Shown here one piece after another: positions 52,038 to 59,399 of a stretch of 64,000 nt of DNA. The stretch comes from Candidatus Aminicenantes bacterium UBA6072 (GTDB lineage: Bacteria; Acidobacteriota; Aminicenantia; UBA2199), in assembly GCA_002436105.1 (NCBI GenBank), contig DIXU01000008.1:79317-143316 (forward strand), read 5' to 3'. Under the pieces are notes generated by a model. That model was given only the letters and a program-made list of their open reading frames with translations, was not told where the DNA came from and did no database searches. Position numbers and translations under genes: made by a program. Each line of letters begins with the position of its first letter. The first letter of the stretch is position 1.

Positions 52038-52541
52038 CTACTTCTTCTTGCCGTGCGCCCAGGTGACCAGGTCGTCGAGCTCGCTGGCCAGCGAGCGGCC
52101 GGTCTGCTTTCGGGAGTCCCGCACCGATTCAGGGACCTCCTGGGTGCCGGGCTGTGCCAGCTCGCGCTCGGCGGCGCCGATGAAGTGCTCGATCTTTGCC
52201 AGCAGGTCCTTCTCGCGGAACGGCTTTTCGATGAAGTCGTCGGCCAGCCCCTTGTGCACGTACATGCGCAGGTTGACGTCCTTGTACACCCCGGTCATCA
52301 GGATGATGGCCATGCCCTTGAATTCATCGTTGGCCCGGATCTTTTCGCACAGCGCGATGCCGTGCAGCCGCGGCAGCAGGATGTCGGCCACCACCAGGTC
52401 GGGTTTTTCCCTGACGATCAGGTCATAGCCGCTGGCACCGTCGGCGGCCAGGGAAACCACGTAGCCGGCATCGCTCAGAAGCTCCTGCAACGATTCCTGG
52501 ATGATATGATCATCGTCGATGATCGCAATCTTTTTGGCCAT
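52038..52541 (-). CDS. stand-alone response regulator receiver protein
   Basis: A 167-residue receiver protein with phospho-acceptor Asp in LVVADILLPRLHG (about 53), acidic pocket AIIDDDHI, Thr in ILMTGVYKD and Lys in DFIEKPFRE. A 45-residue tail rich in polar residues follows, without a DNA-binding or enzymatic domain, as in CheY- or PilG-like relay proteins. I chose the second of two adjacent ATGs, five bases after AAAAGGGG. No histidine kinase is adjacent. Confidence 0.88.
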   Translation of the reverse strand: MAKKIAIIDDDHIIQESLQELLSDAGYVVSLAADGASGYDLIVREKPDLVVADILLPRLHGIALCEKIRANDEFKGMAIILMTGVYKDVNLRMYVHKGLADDFIEKPFREKDLLAKIEHFIGAAERELAQPGTQEVPESVRDSRKQTGRSLASELDDLVTWAHGKKK

Positions 52542-52573
52542 CATGCCCCTTTTCTCGTGAAACGCGTGCTTTC

Positions 52574-52600
52574 ATTATAACATAAAAAAAACAAAATCAA
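52574..52600 (-). promoter_or_regulatory. promoter of the receiver protein gene
   Basis: Minus strand TATAAT at 52574-52579 with TTGATT at 52595-52600 (15-base spacer); divergent from rnhA. Confidence 0.5.
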
Positions 52601-52631
52601 GTCCCGGGCCGAATCAGGAAAATCCTGAGCA

Positions 52632-52661
52632 TTGCCTTCTGCCCTGGAAGAGGGGTATAAT
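52632..52661 (+). promoter_or_regulatory. promoter of rnhA
   Basis: TTGCCT, 18-base spacer, TATAAT (52656-52661). The leader before the ATG at 52681 would be about 13 nt, with no clear ribosome binding site. Confidence 0.55.
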
Positions 52662-52680
52662 GCCTCTTCCCGTGAGCGGT

Positions 52681-53136
52681 ATGAAAGAACGGATCATCAT
52701 TTATTGTGACGGCGCCTGCAGCAACAACCAGCAACCGCAGAACCGCGGCGGCTGGGGGGCCGTACTCCTCTACAAGGGGCTGGCCAAGGAGATCTCCGGA
52801 GCCGAGCGCAACACCAGCAACAACCGCATGGAGCTGCTGGCCTGCATCAGGGCCCTGGAGGAGGTGCGCAACCGCTCTCTGCCGGTGGAGGTCTATACCG
52901 ACAGCGCCTACCTGGCCAATTGCCTGCTGCAGGGATGGTACCGGCGCTGGCAGAGGAACGGCTGGCAGACCGCGGCAAAAAAACCGGTGGAAAACAAGGA
53001 CCTCTGGCTGCGGCTGCTGGCGCTGAAGGATGAATTCGCCAGCATAACGTTCCACAAGGTCGCCGGGCACAGCCATATCGAGCTGAACGAGCGCGCCGAC
53101 CGGCTGGCCAGGGAGGCCATTCAGGAGCTGGACTAG
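52681..53136 (+). CDS. rnhA: ribonuclease HI
   Basis: A 151-residue nuclease that removes RNA from RNA-DNA hybrids. The catalytic acids are all present: Asp10 (YCDGAC), Glu51 (RMELLA), Asp74 (YTDSAY) and Asp140 (ERADRLA), with the helper His130 (AGHSH). A basic handle (GWYRRWQRNGW) is kept. An ATG 21 bases upstream overlaps the -10 box, so 52681 is the start. Confidence 0.95.
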   Translation: MKERIIIYCDGACSNNQQPQNRGGWGAVLLYKGLAKEISGAERNTSNNRMELLACIRALEEVRNRSLPVEVYTDSAYLANCLLQGWYRRWQRNGWQTAAKKPVENKDLWLRLLALKDEFASITFHKVAGHSHIELNERADRLAREAIQELD

Positions 53137-53157
53137 GGCCCGGTTCCGGCCTTGCGC

Positions 53158-53709
53158 CTAGAAGCGGTTCAGGCGCATGATCTCTTCCAGTTTCAGGCGC
53201 TCGGGCCTTTCCTTCTCGATCTCCACCTGCTTCTCGTTCAGCAGGTCGTTGGGCGGCAGCAGGTGCCTGCCGATATTGACCAGGGTGATCAGGGTCAGGT
53301 CGGCGGGGATGCCGAGGATATCCTTGGCCTTTTCCTCGTCATAGCCGGCGATGGGGTGAGCCACCCAGCCCATCTCCGTGGCGCGCAGGATCAGGAAGGC
53401 GGTGGCCATGCCGGTGTCGAAAAGGTAGTATTCCCGCTCCTTGACCACGCAGTCCAGATCCCTGCGGCTGCAAACGGCGACGATCAGCGATGCGGCCCTC
53501 GTCCAGCGGTTGCCCCGGTTCATGGCCTGCCCCAGCTTTTCCAGTACTTCCGGCTCGTAGGCGAAGACGAAGCGCCAGGGCTGATTGTTGAAGCATGACG
53601 CGGACAGCGAGGCCGCCGTCGCCAGTTCCCGGACCAGGTCTTCCGTGATCTCCGCCGGACGCAGCGAGCGGTAGGCGCGGCGCTTCGTGATGATCTCCAT
53701 CAGGTCCAT
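53158..53709 (-). CDS. nitroreductase-family flavoprotein
   Basis: A 183-residue FMN enzyme. The N-terminal ITKRRAYRSLRPAEI binds the FMN phosphate, SASCFNNQPWRFVFAYEP is the family second motif, and the C-terminal GWVAHPIAGYDEEKAKDILGIP closes the fold. It probably reduces quinones or nitro compounds with NAD(P)H; the physiological substrate is unknown. Located 30 bases after the rubrerythrin-like gene, so perhaps both serve oxidative stress defence. GGAGGGAGG precedes the ATG. Confidence 0.88.
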   Translation of the reverse strand: MDLMEIITKRRAYRSLRPAEITEDLVRELATAASLSASCFNNQPWRFVFAYEPEVLEKLGQAMNRGNRWTRAASLIVAVCSRRDLDCVVKEREYYLFDTGMATAFLILRATEMGWVAHPIAGYDEEKAKDILGIPADLTLITLVNIGRHLLPPNDLLNEKQVEIEKERPERLKLEEIMRLNRF

Positions 53710-53739
53710 GGCCTCCCTCCTTCTCGGGTTCGCCTGGCG

Positions 53740-54222
53740 CTACTTGCCGGTCAGCTTGCGCTTGATGGCGAAAATCTTGCGCAAATGGCCCATCTCCTCG
53801 GCGATGACTCTTTTCACCGCCGTGGTATGCCCTCTGGCGAACATCTCCTTCAGCTCGGTGAAGAGGATGATCGAGTCCTTCTCGAAGCCGATGGCCAGGT
53901 CGAGGATCTCGTCCAGGGTGGACAACCGCGCCAGCTTGGCGTGGATCGCCTCCCTGTCGCCCAGCTGGTGCGACTTGACGAACTCCTTCATATAGGCACG
54001 GTATTCCGGATCGGCTTCCCCGCCTTTCTGCCCCCCCTCGAGGAGCAGCAGCTTCCTGAATACCTTCTCATGCCTGAACTCCTCGTCGGCCAGGTACTGG
54101 AAGAGCTTGGTGGCGCGGGGGTCCGGGAACCGCTTGATCGCCTCGATGTAGAATTCATATCCTCTTTCCTCGATATAGACCGCGAATTCCAGGATCTCCT
54201 TCACGCTCAGCAAATACGACAT
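53740..54222 (-). CDS. rubrerythrin-like ferritin-superfamily protein
   Basis: A 160-residue four-helix protein. Iron ligands are visible as Glu in YIEERGYEFYIEA (about 17-29), ExxH in ADEEFRHEKVF (about 51), Glu in IGFEKDSIILFTEL (about 112) and ExxH in AEEMGHLRKI (about 142), a complete di-iron set. There is no C-terminal rubredoxin domain. It likely reduces peroxide or handles iron. The ATG at 54222 follows GAGAGG. Transcribed together with the nitroreductase. Confidence 0.88.
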   Translation of the reverse strand: MSYLLSVKEILEFAVYIEERGYEFYIEAIKRFPDPRATKLFQYLADEEFRHEKVFRKLLLLEGGQKGGEADPEYRAYMKEFVKSHQLGDREAIHAKLARLSTLDEILDLAIGFEKDSIILFTELKEMFARGHTTAVKRVIAEEMGHLRKIFAIKRKLTGK

Positions 54223-54285
54223 GTTGACACCTCTCTTGAACCGGCTTCGCCCGGCAGACAAGCGCCGGACGTTTGCATCGCCTAC

Positions 54286-54314
54286 AATATATAGCAAGCG
54301 TTCCTGTTTTTCAA
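54286..54314 (-). promoter_or_regulatory. promoter of the rubrerythrin-nitroreductase operon
   Basis: Minus strand TTGAAA (54309-54314), 17-base spacer, TATATT (54286-54291). Its -35 lies close to the divergent TlpA promoter. Confidence 0.6.
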
Positions 54315-54330
54315 TCCCGGGAACGCCGGC

Positions 54331-54359
54331 TTGGCAATATATGACTTTTATGGTATGCT
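54331..54359 (+). promoter_or_regulatory. promoter of the TlpA-like gene, leaderless
   Basis: TTGGCA, 17-base spacer, TATGCT (54354-54359), then six bases to the ATG at 54366. Confidence 0.6.
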
Positions 54360-54365
54360 TTTATC

Positions 54366-54851
54366 ATGAGAACAAACAGAACCCTGCTTATGATCGCCGC
54401 GTTCGTGCTGGGCGCGGCCTCACTCTGTCGCGCCCAGAGTCCGGGAAGCACGCCGCCCGATTTCACCGTGACCGACATCGCCGGCGTCGAGCATACGCTC
54501 TCCAAGCTCAAGGGCAACGTCGTACTCCTCGATTTCTGGGCCACCTGGTGCCCGCCCTGCCGCGTGGAGGTACCCCACCTGATCGACATCCAGAAACGCT
54601 TCGGCGGCCGGAAGTTCGTGCTGATCAGCATCAGCCTCGACCGCGACCTCGAGGCGGCCCGCCGCTTCGTCAAGGACAAGGGGATGGACTGGCTGCACGT
54701 CATCGACCGCCAGGCGGCGCGCGAGCTGGCCGAAAAATACGAGGTGCGCTTCATCCCCTCCACGTTCGTCATCGATCGCGGGGGGAAGATCGCGGCAGCG
54801 CAGCTTCGGGGAAGCGGGCTCAGGGATAAAATCGCCGCCCTGCTGAAATGA
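54366..54851 (+). CDS. TlpA/ResA-like periplasmic thioredoxin
   Basis: A 161-residue exported protein with a signal sequence (about 1-23), the motif LLDFWATWCPPC (Cys62, Cys65) and the cis-proline loop VRFIPSTFVIDRGG. Such proteins reduce disulfides in the periplasm, for example during cytochrome c maturation or metal-centre assembly. No cytochrome genes are adjacent. It converges with the 54858-55505 gene, six bases away. Confidence 0.9.
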   Translation: MRTNRTLLMIAAFVLGAASLCRAQSPGSTPPDFTVTDIAGVEHTLSKLKGNVVLLDFWATWCPPCRVEVPHLIDIQKRFGGRKFVLISISLDRDLEAARRFVKDKGMDWLHVIDRQAARELAEKYEVRFIPSTFVIDRGGKIAAAQLRGSGLRDKIAALLK

Positions 54852-54857
54852 TCGGGC

Positions 54858-55505
54858 CTATTTGATCTCGACCTCGACGTCCAGGCCTTCGATACGGCGG
54901 CTGATGTAGAAGGTCTTGATCGGGGTGAACCCGGAATTGTGCGACTTGGCGAAAACCTCGCAGGAGGAGTTGCGCCAGTTCTGCCGGTTCTTCTCGAAAG
55001 CCGCCGCCGAGGTCGCGCGGTAGCCGAAACCGGCATTCAGCGTGATCCGCTCGCTGCAGGCTCCCGGGGGCAGCGGCTGGCGCAGGGCCATGCGATAGCC
55101 CTCGCCGATCAGCTTGCCGGTATCCATGAAGCGGAACACCCCCAGCAGGAACACGTAGCTCAGGTCTTTCTGCGAGACGTTGCGCAGGCGGAACGAGACC
55201 TCGGGGGCCAGGACGATGCCCTGGAAGTCCTCGTCGTTCACCTCCCCGGTGACCTTCCACTGGCTGGAGATGTCGAAAAGCTCCAGAGCCGCCTGCAGTT
55301 CGCCCGGGGTCATGGCCGTGTTCATGACGGTTCTCTTGTACACCAGGGCGAAGACGGCCAGGATCAGCAGCGACACCGCCCCCAGCCAGAACTTTGAGTT
55401 CCGCCAGAAGGGCTTGCGGTACTCCTCGAGGATCTCTTCACCCCGCGCCCGGAAGGGTGCTTCGCTTTCCGGCTGGACGGGCTGTTCGTTCGCTTCGCGG
55501 GACAT
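54858..55505 (-). CDS. single-pass membrane protein of unknown function
   Basis: A 215-residue protein: a charged cytoplasmic N-terminus (about 1-38), one membrane helix (FWLGAVSLLILAVFALVY, about 39-56) and a beta-rich extracytoplasmic domain (EVSFRLRNVSQKDLSYVFLLG and ISRRIEGLDVEVEIK). Not recognised as a known family; the beta region resembles FxLYD-type domains that bear a late transglutaminase-like fold. AAGGAAG precedes the ATG. Confidence 0.6.
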   Translation of the reverse strand: MSREANEQPVQPESEAPFRARGEEILEEYRKPFWRNSKFWLGAVSLLILAVFALVYKRTVMNTAMTPGELQAALELFDISSQWKVTGEVNDEDFQGIVLAPEVSFRLRNVSQKDLSYVFLLGVFRFMDTGKLIGEGYRMALRQPLPPGACSERITLNAGFGYRATSAAAFEKNRQNWRNSSCEVFAKSHNSGFTPIKTFYISRRIEGLDVEVEIK

Positions 55506-55526
55506 GGTTTCTTCCTTGCTGGTTCC

Positions 55527-55532
55527 ATTATA
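55527..55532 (-). promoter_or_regulatory. -10 box of the 54858-55505 gene
   Basis: A perfect TATAAT on the minus strand about 22 bases before the ATG, with AAGGAAG in between. The -35 is not clear. Confidence 0.5.
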
Positions 55533-55606
55533 TCATAAAAACGGCGAAAAATCCCATAACAAAGGGAAATCTCCGCAATACCCGCCGGCGCCGGCAGCAG
55601 CCGCCA

Positions 55607-55635
55607 TTGACAACCGGGGCGAGTTGTTCTAAAAT
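55607..55635 (+). promoter_or_regulatory. promoter of the sulfate-activation operon, leaderless
   Basis: A consensus TTGACA (55607-55612), 17-base spacer, TAAAAT (55630-55635), then six bases to the ATG at 55642. This is the best-formed of the leaderless promoters. Confidence 0.75.
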
Positions 55636-55641
55636 CTCCAG

Positions 55642-56160
55642 ATGAAAGACTTCCCCGGCAACGAATGGTTCATCGTCAGCAGCAAGCCCAAGCAGGAATT
55701 CGAAGCGGAAAAACACCTGCGAACGCTGGGGATCGACGTGTACCTTCCTGTCTATAACAAGAAGATAAAGAAGAACCGGGTCAAGGTCGATCGCATCGCC
55801 CCCCTGTTCAGCGGCTATCTCTTCGCCCGCTTCGATATCCATGAATCTTACCAGAAAGTGCGCTACACGCGCGGGGTCAAGACCATCCTGGGCCGCAGCG
55901 AGCACCTCTGGACCCTGGCCGACGAGAAGGTGCAGGACATCAAGGCGCGCGAAAGCGACGGCCTGGTCGTGCTGCGCCGGCGCGAGGAGTTTTTCCGCCA
56001 GGGCGACCGCATCCTGATCGACGAGGGTGATTTCGAGGGCTGGGAGGGGATTTTCCAGGAGGAACTCCCCGACCGCGAGCGGGCCATGATCCTGCTGACC
56101 AACATCCAGTTCTCCAGCAAGCTGATCCTGCCCAAGAAATACCTGGTCGTTCAACGCTAG
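55642..56160 (+). CDS. NusG paralogue (RfaH/LoaP-like antiterminator)
   Basis: A 172-residue protein with the NusG N-terminal domain (EWFIVSSKPKQEFEAEKHLRTLGIDVYLP, then PLFSGYLFARFD) and a C-terminal KOW domain (FRQGDRILIDEGDFEGWEGIFQEELPDRERAMILL). Specialised NusG proteins of this kind bind RNA polymerase and allow it to read through long operons, often for exopolysaccharides. Its place as the first gene before cysC-sat supports such a role, not that of the housekeeping nusG, which normally lies by secE and rplK. The start codon is six bases after the -10 box. Confidence 0.88.
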   Translation: MKDFPGNEWFIVSSKPKQEFEAEKHLRTLGIDVYLPVYNKKIKKNRVKVDRIAPLFSGYLFARFDIHESYQKVRYTRGVKTILGRSEHLWTLADEKVQDIKARESDGLVVLRRREEFFRQGDRILIDEGDFEGWEGIFQEELPDRERAMILLTNIQFSSKLILPKKYLVVQR

Positions 56161-56194
56161 TCCATTGGCAAATACCGATAGAAAAGGAGTCATC

Positions 56195-56923
56195 ATGAAA
56201 GGAGTAACGGTTTGGTTCACCGGCCTCCCCTGTTCGGGGAAGACCACCCTGGCGCTGAAGCTGAGCGCCGAGCTCAAGAAGCGCGGCATCCACAGCGAGG
56301 ACCTGGACGGCGACGTCACCCGCAAATACCTGAGCAAGGGACTGGGCTTCTCGAAGGAGGACCGTGATGAGAATATCCGCCGCGTCGGCTTCGTCTGTTC
56401 CCTGCTGACCCGGCACGGAGCCGTTGTCACGGCGGCGTTCGTTTCGCCCTATCGCAACATCCGCGACGAGATCCGCGGCATGATCGGCGACTTCGTCGAG
56501 GTCTACGTCAAATGCTCGCTGGAGAAATGCATCGAGCGCGACGTCAAGGGCATGTACAAGAAGGCCATCGCCGGGGAGATCAAGAACTTCACCGGCGTCT
56601 CGGACCCTTTTGAAGAGCCCTTGCAGCCCGAACTGGTGATCGAAAGCGACAGGGAGAGCGAAGAGGAATCGCTGCGCAAGATCCTGGGCAAGCTGGAGGA
56701 ACTGGGCTACCTGGGGCAAGCCGGCAAGGACATCGTCATACCCGACTACTTGCGCCAGGACCTGGTCAAGATGCTGCCCGGGCAGAATTTCCCCGACCTG
56801 CCCACCTTCGTCATTCACATCCTCAGCCAGTACGTGGCCCGGAACAGCGGCCAGGCCGACCTGTCGCAATCCGAAGAGGATGAGGTCCGCGAGAAGCTGA
56901 AAAAGCTCGGCTACATCAGCTAA
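56195..56923 (+). CDS. cysC: adenylylsulfate kinase with C-terminal extension
   Basis: A 242-residue kinase converting adenylylsulfate to PAPS. Walker A GLPCSGKTT is at about 9-17, followed by LDGDVTRKYLSKGLGFSKEDRDENIRRVGFV and AAFVSPYRNIRDEIRGMI, all canonical. The normal domain ends near 175; about 65 more residues follow (IVIPDYLRQDLVKMLP...), mostly helical and without a known motif. The ATG at 56195 follows AAGGAG; a TTG 30 bases earlier is less likely. It precedes sat by ten bases. Confidence 0.93.
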   Translation: MKGVTVWFTGLPCSGKTTLALKLSAELKKRGIHSEDLDGDVTRKYLSKGLGFSKEDRDENIRRVGFVCSLLTRHGAVVTAAFVSPYRNIRDEIRGMIGDFVEVYVKCSLEKCIERDVKGMYKKAIAGEIKNFTGVSDPFEEPLQPELVIESDRESEEESLRKILGKLEELGYLGQAGKDIVIPDYLRQDLVKMLPGQNFPDLPTFVIHILSQYVARNSGQADLSQSEEDEVREKLKKLGYIS

Positions 56924-56933
56924 GGAGACCCAG

Positions 56934-58082
56934 ATGATCGTCAAACCACATGGCGGCGAACTGATCGACCGCGTCCTGTCGGCGAAAGAGCGCGAGGCCA
57001 TCCTCTCCTTTCGTGACAGGTTTTTCAACCTGGAGATCGACGAGGAGAAGGCCATTGAAGTGCAGAACATCGCCACCGGCGTCTTTTCTCCCCTGAAGGG
57101 CTTCATGAACCAGGAGGATTTTCGCGAGGTGGTGCACAACAGCCGGCTGGCCAGCGGCCATGCCTGGACCCTGCCCATCGTCCTGCCGGTCGACCGGGAA
57201 ACGGCCAGGAAATTCGCCAAGAACGACACCATTATCCTGACGACCCGGGAGGCGGCCATCGCCTCCATGCAGGTCGAGGATATCTACGCCTGGGACTTCG
57301 AGGAGTACGCCCAGAAGATCTTCGGCACCACCGACCTGAAACATCCCGGCGTTCAGCAGATCAAGGCCGGCGGCGAACTTTTCATCGGCGGCAGCATCAA
57401 TTTCCTCAGCGAGCCCCTCACCCACTTCCCCGCCTACTACCTGACGCCGCGCGAGACCCGCGTCCTCTTCAAGGAAAAGAAGTGGAACACCGTGGTCGGC
57501 TTCCAGACGCGCAACGTTTCGCACCTGGGCCACGAGTACGTTCAGAAGTCCGCGCAATCCATCGTCGACGGCCTGTTCATCAATCCGGTGATCGGCAAAA
57601 AGAAGCCCGGCGACTTCACCGACGAGGTGATCCTCGACTCCTACAAGGCGCTCATCGACGAATACTACGTCAAGGAGCGCACGGTCATGTCCATCCTGCA
57701 GTTCGAGATGCGCTACGCCGGCCCCAAGGAGGCCATCTTTCACGCCATCGTGCGCAAGAACTTCGGCTGCTCGCATTTCATCATCGGCCGCGACCATGCC
57801 GGCGTGGGCAGCTACTACCATCCCTTCGCCGCCCAGAAGATATTCGACTATTTCCCCGACCTGGACATCACCCCCATGTTCTTCATGAGCTTCTTCTTCT
57901 GCAAGAAGTGCAATTCCATCGCCAACGACAAGACCTGCCCCCACCCCCCTTCCGAGCGCATCGACTTCGCCGGCAAGATCATCCGCGAGAAGCTGGTCAA
58001 CAAGCAGGTCCCGCCCGAGTCGATGATGCGCCGGGAGGTCGCCGAGGCGATCCTCAAGCATGGCCATCCCCTGGTGGAATAG
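56934..58082 (+). CDS. sat: sulfate adenylyltransferase
   Basis: A 382-residue homodimeric ATP sulfurylase that makes adenylylsulfate from ATP and sulfate. The substrate loops GFQTRNVSHLGHEY (about 186-199) and IIGRDHAGVGSYYHPFAAQ (about 280-298) are intact. The zinc site Cys...Cys...Cys-His (FCKKCNSIANDKTCPH) is present, as in dissimilatory-type and assimilatory bacterial Sat enzymes. With cysC it supplies PAPS. Its frame continues past the TAG at 58080-58082 into the next gene without another stop. Confidence 0.95.
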   Translation: MIVKPHGGELIDRVLSAKEREAILSFRDRFFNLEIDEEKAIEVQNIATGVFSPLKGFMNQEDFREVVHNSRLASGHAWTLPIVLPVDRETARKFAKNDTIILTTREAAIASMQVEDIYAWDFEEYAQKIFGTTDLKHPGVQQIKAGGELFIGGSINFLSEPLTHFPAYYLTPRETRVLFKEKKWNTVVGFQTRNVSHLGHEYVQKSAQSIVDGLFINPVIGKKKPGDFTDEVILDSYKALIDEYYVKERTVMSILQFEMRYAGPKEAIFHAIVRKNFGCSHFIIGRDHAGVGSYYHPFAAQKIFDYFPDLDITPMFFMSFFFCKKCNSIANDKTCPHPPSERIDFAGKIIREKLVNKQVPPESMMRREVAEAILKHGHPLVE

Positions 58083-58109
58083 TCCCGCGCCGGCAGCGAG
58101 GTAAGGACC

Positions 58110-59399
58110 ATCGGCAAGGCGGGGAAAAAGCTTCTGGTCATCGGCCTGGACGGCGTGGCGCGCGAGATGCTCGCCGGCGCCCCGGGCCGGCCTTCGCTCC
58201 TGCCCGGGATGAAGGGCTTCTTCTCCGGTCGGGCGGCCCGCATGACGGTTTCCATCCCGGAGATCTCCGCCGTTTCCTGGTCGAGCTTCATGACCGGCAC
58301 CCAGCCCGGCGAGCACGGGATCTACGGTTTCGTCGACTTGGTCCCCGGCTCCTACCAGGTGCGCTTCCCCGATTTCCGCGACCTGAAGGTCGAGCCTTTC
58401 TTCATCGAGCTGGGGGCGCACGGCAAGCGCTCGGTGATCATCAACCTGCCCGCCACCTATCCCGCCCGCCCCATTCCCGGAGTGCTGGTCTCGGGTTTCG
58501 TCGCCCTCGAACTGGAAAGGTCGGTCTTCCCGCCCCGCTACCTGTCCATGCTCAAGCAGGCCGGCTACCAGGTCGACGTCGATGCCGGCAAGGGGCGGGA
58601 ACGCAAGGTCGAATTCCTGGCCGACCTGCACTGCGCGCTGAAGGTGCGCAAGCAGGTCGCCGACCGGCTGTGGGAACGCGAGGACTGGGACGTCTTCATG
58701 TTCACCGTGACCGGGACCGACCGGCTGCAGCATTTTCTCCATGACGCCTGCTTTGACGGGCAGCACGAGTTCCATGACGAGTTCAGGGCCTTTTTTCACG
58801 AAGTCGACGAGACGGTCGTCGATTTCATGCAGCGCGCAGCCGCCCGACCGGGCATGGAGGTCCTCGCCCTTTCCGACCACGGTTTCGGCCCCATCCGCAG
58901 CGAGGTCTACCTCAATCCGGTGTTGAAAAAAAACGGGTTCTTCAGCAGCGAGACCCCGGATGTCAAGGGCCTGCCGGGGATCAGCGGCCGCGCCACGGCC
59001 TTCGCCCTCGACCCGTCCCGCCTTTACGTCCACCGCAAGGGGAAATTCCCCAGGGGCGCCGTTGCCGACGCCGACTACGAGAGGGTGCGGCGTGACCTGA
59101 AGGACCTTTTCCGTGCGTATGAGGTCGGGGGCGGGAAGGCCATCCGCCGCGTTTATTACGCGGAAGAGCTGTACTCCGGGGCACAGATGGCCGCGGCTCC
59201 CGATCTGCTGCTGCTTTCCGAACCCGGCATTGACCTGAAAGGGGGCATGGAGAAGGACCGCGAAACCGGAACCAGCCATTTCACCGGCATGCACCGCCAG
59301 GACAACGCTTTCCTCGCCTGCAGTCGCCCGGAACTGATCGCGGCCAGCCCGACCATTTTCGATGTCAAGGGGCTGATGTACCGGCTGCTGGCTATTTGA
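58110..59399 (+). CDS. alkaline-phosphatase-superfamily phosphodiesterase, unusual start
   Basis: A type I phosphodiesterase/nucleotide pyrophosphatase-like metalloenzyme. From ATC 58110 it would have 429 residues and begin GKAGKKLLVIGLDGVAREML, where the Asp of GLDG is the first metal ligand. Other ligands are in TVTGTDRLQHFLHD (about 195) and LSDHGFGP (about 249), and the C-terminal HFTGMHRQDNAFLA supplies the last histidine. The first ordinary start codon is GTG 58155, which would remove that Asp. ATC 58110 follows GAGGTAAGGA. The substrate is unknown; in this operon it could be a nucleotide by-product of sulfation such as PAP, or a glycan. Confidence 0.8.
   Translation: MGKAGKKLLVIGLDGVAREMLAGAPGRPSLLPGMKGFFSGRAARMTVSIPEISAVSWSSFMTGTQPGEHGIYGFVDLVPGSYQVRFPDFRDLKVEPFFIELGAHGKRSVIINLPATYPARPIPGVLVSGFVALELERSVFPPRYLSMLKQAGYQVDVDAGKGRERKVEFLADLHCALKVRKQVADRLWEREDWDVFMFTVTGTDRLQHFLHDACFDGQHEFHDEFRAFFHEVDETVVDFMQRAAARPGMEVLALSDHGFGPIRSEVYLNPVLKKNGFFSSETPDVKGLPGISGRATAFALDPSRLYVHRKGKFPRGAVADADYERVRRDLKDLFRAYEVGGGKAIRRVYYAEELYSGAQMAAAPDLLLLSEPGIDLKGGMEKDRETGTSHFTGMHRQDNAFLACSRPELIAASPTIFDVKGLMYRLLAI

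Noticed and set aside
58080..58110. Programmed readthrough of the sat TAG giving a sat-phosphodiesterase fusion
   Set aside because: The frame is open, but sat ends at its normal C-terminus and a good ribosome binding site precedes ATC 58110; readthrough needs more assumptions and is kept only as an alternative.
56916..59294. A 792-codon minus-strand open frame opposite sat and the phosphodiesterase
   Set aside because: Antisense shadow of two motif-rich genes; Gly/Asp/Val-biased composition without family features.
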